Below, in pieces: positions 58,986 through 64,000 of a DNA stretch of 64,000 nucleotides. Within the stretch, counting starts at the first letter, position 1. The number at the start of each line of letters is the position of its first letter. This stretch comes from Fusarium oxysporum f. sp. lycopersici 4287 (Eukaryota > Ascomycota > Sordariomycetes > Hypocreales > Nectriaceae). The stretch is from contig NC_030987.1 of the NCBI RefSeq assembly GCF_000149955.1, forward strand, positions 280,003 to 344,002, in the 5' to 3' direction. Position numbers and translations under genes: made by a program. The notes under the pieces were generated by a model. It ran no database searches. It was given only the letters and a program-made list of their open reading frames with translations, and was not told where the DNA came from.

Positions 58986-59347
58986 NNNNNNNNNNNNNNN
59001 NNNNNNNNNNNNNNNNNNNNNNNNNNNNNNNNNNNNNNNNNNNNNNNNNNNNNNNNNNNNNNNNNNNNNNNNNNNNNNNNNNNNNNNNNNNNNNNNNNNN
59101 NNNNNNNNNNNNNNNNNNNNNNNNNNNNNNNNNNNNNNNNNNNNNNNNNNNNNNNNNNNNNNNNNNNNNNNNNNNNNNNNNNNNNNNNNNNNNNNNNNNN
59201 NNNNNNNNNNNNNNNNNNNNNNNNNNNNNNNNNNNNNNNNNNNNNNNNNNNNNNNNNNNNNNNNNNNNNNNNNNNNNNNNNNNNNNNNNNNNNNNNNNNN
59301 NNNNNNNNNNNNNNNNNNNNNNNNNNNNNNNNNNNNNNNNNNNNNNN
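58986..59347. other. Assembly gap (N run)
   Basis: 362 unspecified bases. The gap removes the start of the OPT gene. Confidence 0.99.
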
Positions 59348-61718
59348 TCTCCAGCTTCCTCCTGCAAAGGGTGTCGAGCATGAGCCTAACCCTTTGACTG
59401 CTCGTGCTGTCATTGTCGGTATCATTCTCGGCTCTCTCGTCAACGCCTCCAACGTCTATCTCGGTATGCCACCCTCAACATATCAACAACAATCTCATAA
59501 TACTAACGAACTATAGGCCTCAAGACTGGTTTCACTTTCCCCGCTACCATGTTTGGTGCCATCTTCGGTTATGGCTTCATCCTCATGTTGACAAAGTCCC
59601 TCCCTCACGTCCCCATCCTCGGCGGCAAATTCGGTCCCCAGGAGAACTCCATCATCCAAGCCGCTGCCACTGGCGCTGGTGGTATGTCCGGTGTCTTCGT
59701 CGCTGGTCTCCCCGCCATGTACCGTCTCGACCTCCTCTCCGATGACCCCAAGAAGGACTTTGGCCGTATCCTCACCATCACCTTCGTCTGCGCCTTCTTC
59801 GGTCTCTTCGCTGCTGTTCCTCTCCGACGATTCTTTCATCATCAATGTCGCCAGGGAGCTTAACCTCGTCTTCCCTACGCCTACTGCTACCGCTATGACT
59901 ATTCGATCCATGCACGCTGTTGGATGCGGTGGCGGCTGATGCGCTCCCGAGAGATCAAGGCTCTGGGGTATTGCGTTCATCATTGCTCTGGCTCATCATC
60001 TGTGGTGGGCAGGAATGCCGAATGGAATTCTTCACACTGGGCACAATCTTCACCTGGTTCTACGTCTGGTCTGGATACACGCCAGCGGTCTTCTTGAGCC
60101 TGAGAACTGGGGTTGGTACATCCAGCTCACTCCCGCTTTCTTCGGCTCCGGTATCCTCGTCGGTCTCAACGCCGCTGTCTCTTGGTGGGGTGGTACCGTC
60201 GTCGCCTGGGGTCTCATCGGTCCTCTTCTCGTTCACTATGGTGAGTGCATTGGTATTGCCGTCGGTGAGGGTAAGTGGGAAGGCATCACTCGATTCAGCG
60301 TCATGACTGGTGTCGACAACCCCGACTACGTTCCCTCTCCCCGATACTGGATGCTCTGGCCCGGTGTCATGGTCCTCATGGTCTACTCTCTCATTGAGTT
60401 CTTCCTCCACGGAAAGGTCGTCTGGGATGGTATCAAGTTCGCCGTCCACGAGTCCGCTCGCTCCATCAACAACAGACTCCAGGCTCGTGGTCACAGCAAC
60501 GCTTGGTTCGCTAAGCAGGCTGCCAAGGCTGATGCCGACGGTGGTGTTGAGGACTTTGCTTCCGCTCAGGAGCAGGTCCCTACTTGGGTCTGGGTCGCCG
60601 GTACTCTCGCTGCTCTCATTCTCGCCATGATCGTCAGTGAGGTTCAGTTCCACATGAACGCTGGCCTTGCTCTCCTCGCCTGTATCCTCGGTGTCATCTT
60701 CGCTTTCATGTCCATCTATGGTGGCGCTGTCACCGACTGTGCTCCTCTTACTGCTTCCGCCAAGGCTTCCCAGCTTGTCTACGGTGGTATCACCAAGAAC
60801 CACTTCGCCATCAAGGNNNNNNNNNNNNNNNNNNNNNNNNNNNNNNNNNNNNNNNNNNNNNNNNNNNNNNNNNNNNNNNNNNNNNNNNNNNNNNNNNNNN
60901 NNNNNNNNNNNNNNNNNNNNNNNNNNNNNNNNNNNNNNNNNNNNNNNNNNNNNNNNNNNNNNNNNNNNNNNNNNNNNNNNNNNNNNNNNNNNNNNNNNNN
61001 NNNNNNNNNNNNNNNNNNNNNNNNNNNNNNNNNNNNNNNNNNNNNNNNNNNNNNNNNNNNNNNNNNNNNNNNNNNNNNNNNNNNNNNCTCCCAAGCTGCA
61101 GTTCTACGCCCAGGCCATGGGTACAGTGCGTCGTCCGTCTTCCTTGCCCCCGGTATCTTCGTCCTCTTCATGTCTGCCTACCCCTGCGTTTACCGACCCA
61201 GCGACGATCCCGCTGATATCTGCCCCTTCGCTGCTCCCTCCGTCGCTGCTTGGCAAGCTGTCGCTACTGCTGTCACCATGCCCAGCATCCCTATCCCCAA
61301 GTCCTCCGCCTACTTCTCCATTGCCATGGGTATTCTCTGCGCTGTCCAGGCTATCGTCAAGCACTTTTGGCTCGTCGGTTCTCGCGAGAAGTACCGTGAC
61401 TGGCTCCCCAACTGGATGTCCGTTGGTGTTGCTTGGGTTCTCGGCCCCGACTCCGGATATGCCAACGCCATTCTCTGTAAGTCATCTTACTATCAATTTA
61501 CGAGTTTTTAACTAACAAATAACGCAGTTGGCTCTATCACTGCTTGGTGGTGGCGCAAGTGGTTCAACAACCACTTTGAAATGTATGCTTTCGCGATCGC
61601 CGCTGGTTTGATCGCTGGCGAAGGATTCGGTGGTGTCATCAACGCCGCCCTCGAGCTTGGAAAGGTCAGCGGTTCTTTCAAGGGAACCGAGATTGCTCTG
61701 CCCGGTGCTGAGTGGTAA
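59348..61718 (+). CDS. OPT-family oligopeptide transporter, with many frame breaks and gaps
   Basis: Coding sequence starts in the gap and reads [27 protein letters not shown], intron 59464-59516, [40 protein letters not shown] and [12 protein letters not shown], all typical of the fungal OPT superfamily. After [10 protein letters not shown] (about 59836) an extra T shifts the frame to [20 protein letters not shown]. Several more shifts occur up to about 60110. A clean frame resumes with [20 protein letters not shown] and runs to the gap at 60817. After the gap another shift near 61122 precedes [19 protein letters not shown]. The last intron is 61477-61527 and the stop is at 61716-61718 after LPGAEW. 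OPT proteins are plasma-membrane proton-coupled carriers of small peptides or metal chelates. The breaks cluster beside gaps, so poor sequence is as likely as true decay. Confidence 0.8.
60817..61087. other. Assembly gap (N run)
   Basis: 271 unspecified bases inside the OPT gene. Confidence 0.99.
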
Positions 61719-62106
61719 TTACCCAAATAGTTAATGTGTCATGAGTGTTTGTTGAAGCGATTGGCGGAGGATGTTACAACGATCAAATAGCTAGCTTTGC
61801 TATATGAATATACCCACTTGATCTTCAAAGTTCTATGACGGTTTCATTTTGTGACAGTACCTCATACAACCAAACAGTTCGTAGTTCCTTCTGATTTTTA
61901 AAAAAAGCCTTTCTGTTTCACTGGTACCTCAAACAGGCTTCGATGTCTCGTCAGACACAATATGCTCACAAACTCTAGCTACACTGTTCAATCAGAACAG
62001 TGTATATTACTGGGGGGAAAAGAGTTTAAGTATATTTGGTAGATCCACCAGTTCCAATGGTTTAGAAAACTAATGAAATGACCACGCTGAAGGAGACGGG
62101 TTGGAG
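61719..62106. other. Intergenic region
   Basis: 3' side of the OPT gene. No supported feature. Confidence 0.5.
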
Positions 62107-63200
62107 TTTCAGAACTTGATTCAGCCAATCTGCGACGACTACAGAGTCCGTGAGGAAGAAGATCAGGCTGCGTCGATTACCAAGCCAACGCAAACCGAAC
62201 TCCTGGGAGTTTACGACGAAGACGAAGAGAAGGACCTTTTGTTAATCAGGCCGTCAATCTTTGTCCAAGACCAACCTTGATTCCGGTCGTAAACAAGCAT
62301 GGAGATACCAGAAAACTGATCGACAGGAAGACGCAGGTATCCGCCAAAGCGTTTGTTTTTGTCCATGCTGTTCAGATCCCTCTTTTCCCACCGATGGATT
62401 GGAACAGAGACCGCTCTTACTCTCGAGACGATCAACAGTATGCTCATCGTTTTCCAACCCCTGCGACATGTGGTGGTGGCACTAGAGCGGAGGCAGCAGA
62501 CTTGTTTTCTATGGAAGACCTCCATCGCACCATTTTGATGTTCTACTTCCACATCGGCCGTCGGGTCTTAGCCAACAGCTTGTATCTCGCGACTGTATCC
62601 GAAATAGAATGACGAAATCGAGTTCAAAAGTTACGAAGATCCACTTGCAGCGGAGAAGGCGGCCGTTCCAGAGGTCGGCGACATAGTTCTGGACAGCTCT
62701 CGCACTGCGGATGCTATATTCAGAGAAACTGCCGAGATGACATAGCAGGAGCGAAGTAAATTCAATATGAAGTGGCAAAGACGTTCCGGGAACGACAAAA
62801 GAAAGGCAGGGCTTCTGACCTGCTGGACGACTATCTGATGCCTTGCCTGTCGCCACTGGAAATCACAATGTCCATGTCTGCACAGCACTTCTGGAGCCTG
62901 CCCAAACAACACGGCCCAAACTCCACATTGCCAGAAAACTCGCGGCAGCCAAGATCGACGGCATGGCACCCATATCCAGAAAAACCTTCAAAGCGGTCAT
63001 GCGAACTCTGGCACGCTGTACATGATCTCCCAGACTTCGAAGCCAACTTGGCTCAGCTGCAAGAAACAATCACTCATGTTGAAAAGTTTATCCCTGAAAA
63101 CCGGATAAATGACTTCATCCGCAGCCAAGAAGAGTCCGAAGTCGTCACCGAGTTTCGACGCGCGAATCCGGACAAGGAAGCGGAGTTGCGGCCAGCTTAG
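62107..63200 (+). pseudogene. Decayed gene of unknown function
   Basis: Protein-like sequence runs across this stretch but switches frames and meets stops. QNLIQPICDDYRVREEEDQA to IRPSIFVQDQP ends at a TGA near 62278. In the next frame LIPVVNKHGDTRKLIDRKTQ to NSLYLATVSEIE ends at 62612. Then NDEIEFKSYEDPLAAEKAAV to AIFRETAEMT ends at a TAG. Finally HDLPDFEANLAQLQETITHV to EAELRPA ends at 63200. No intron signals reconcile these pieces. Composition is hydrophilic and helical at the end, without signal peptide or membrane segment. I do not recognise the family. A transposon or host gene in decay is the simplest reading. Confidence 0.35.
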
Positions 63201-63773
63201 TCGCCAGCAGTGCGCTCTCGAACATGTCCCTTCAGCCAACACGGTCTTAGGAAGAGCTACAGGTGTCATGTAAGAAGTATGGTGTTGTATTTTGACCTGA
63301 CCGTGAGAATGGCGACACATCTTCCTTTCAAACAACTTGAGGTCCGGCAAACGAAGACCTAGGTATACTGCAGCACTATCGTTTTAACCAAGGGTCCAAG
63401 GAGGAACGATACAAGCACGATACAGAGACGAGGCAACCTGCATGTTAAGTTCTACCCAACACTCGTCCTCATCTCAGTCGTTTCGAAGGTGCAAACTGAG
63501 GGCCTCAGCATATCCTGAGCGGAGAAAAGATTTAGGTAAGTTTAGTATAATTTAGTGGATCTTTAGACTAATTCCTTGATAGTCAGACGATTTCTTGCCC
63601 TAAGAGTCATTGGGACGGAAAGATCCCGATTTGTCCTACAAACAATCGGCTCCTGTTTGTTCGCAAGCTTGCAAGTCATTGCTTTCTTCTCATTTCTCAT
63701 CGTAACAATGATCTGAACATATGTCTTATTGAAATAACTGTCCTCTGAGTCGCAATAAATATCGTATTAAGAG
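63201..63773. other. Intergenic region
   Basis: Downstream DNA of the permease gene on the minus strand. No ORF is supported. Confidence 0.5.
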
Positions 63774-64000
63774 TCAGGCCTTTGTTGAAGTTGAAGATTT
63801 CTCATGCACTGCTTCCGGCTCATGCTCCCCTTTTATCTGCAAAGGTTGCCCAATGATGGCCTCGAAGTTCTGGCAGTTATGTTAGAAGTTGACGAGACTC
63901 TTGCTTCGGTTGTGAGTTTGACTTACAGGGCCTTCGAAGGCCTTACCATAGACCATCCAGTATAAAGCAAGAAGCAAGTAGAAAACGCCAACGACAGCGG
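63774..64000 (-). CDS. Amino-acid/GABA-type permease, C-terminal end
   Basis: The last two exons of a gene entering from the right. 63927-64000 encodes AVVGVFYLLLALYWMVYGKA-FEGP, the last membrane helix and the FEGP motif common at the end of fungal APC-superfamily GABA/choline permeases (Uga4/Hnm1 type). After a 58-bp intron (63869-63926, GTAAGT...CCAG) the tail is NFEAIIGQPLQIKGEHEPEA and VHEKSSTSTKA-stop at 63774-63776. The tail is hydrophilic and cytosolic, with Lys residues that could be ubiquitylated. The substrate cannot be decided from this fragment. Confidence 0.75.

Overview
The window is nuclear DNA of a filamentous ascomycete, most likely a Fusarium or a close Sordariomycete relative. 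Nearly every gene is interrupted by 45-60 bp introns with GTAAGT-type donors, CTAAC/CTGAC branch points and YAG acceptors. The families present are typical of Pezizomycotina: CFEM/Pth11-type receptor, Zn2Cys6 regulators, PL3 and CE12 pectin enzymes, class III-like cellobiose dehydrogenase, Dal5-type permease and OPT transporter. Some intergenic stretches are very AT-rich, as expected of old RIP-mutated repeats. Six runs of N are assembly gaps, so this is a draft assembly and several genes are cut by gaps. Genus is inferred from gene content and style, not proven.

Layout, left to right. 0-0.5 kb: 5' part of a secreted proline-rich tandem-repeat protein. 0.5-5.5 kb: gene-poor, partly AT-rich. 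5.5-11.3 kb: CFEM/Pth11-like receptor, an NADP mannitol/arabinitol-type short-chain dehydrogenase and a Dal5/Tna1-type permease, all cut by gaps. 12.7-18.6 kb: a kynurenine block with indoleamine 2,3-dioxygenase and kynureninase transcribed divergently from a shared 468-bp promoter, followed by a Zn2Cys6 regulator. 19.2-22.7 kb: a broken SNF2-like helicase gene and a CorA-like fragment. 25.4-42.4 kb: plant-wall and surface genes (PL3 pectate lyase pseudogene, kelch membrane protein, CE12 rhamnogalacturonan acetylesterase, cellobiose dehydrogenase), with a frame-broken hypothetical gene, a Zn2Cys6 regulator and an NmrA-like protein between them. 42.9-48.2 kb: a third Zn2Cys6 regulator and two secreted proteins of unknown function. 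49-55.2 kb: a tyrosinase pseudogene, a sulfotransferase-like P-loop protein and a Tri3-like acyltransferase. 55.2-59 kb: no recognisable gene. 59.3-61.7 kb: an OPT transporter with many frame breaks. 62-63.2 kb: a decayed gene. 63.8-64 kb: 3' end of an amino-acid permease.

How the genes may work together. The best candidate for an undescribed system is the kynurenine block. IDO opens the tryptophan ring, kynureninase cleaves kynurenine to anthranilate and alanine (or 3-hydroxykynurenine to 3-hydroxyanthranilate), and an adjacent permease of the family that includes the yeast nicotinic-acid carrier could move an acidic product or precursor. The octamer GCGGATGT occurs twice in the shared IDO/kynureninase promoter, inside a run of CGG direct repeats, and twice just upstream of the regulator gene. 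This suggests an autoregulated Zn2Cys6 circuit. Formamidase and kynurenine monooxygenase are not seen here.

A second theme is gene decay. Far from any gap, the tyrosinase carries two in-frame TAG codons where tryptophan is plausible (the change RIP favours), the PL3 lyase has lost its catalytic core, and the SNF2-like gene has a stop and a frameshift. By contrast, the indels in the permease and OPT genes lie near gaps and may be assembly errors.
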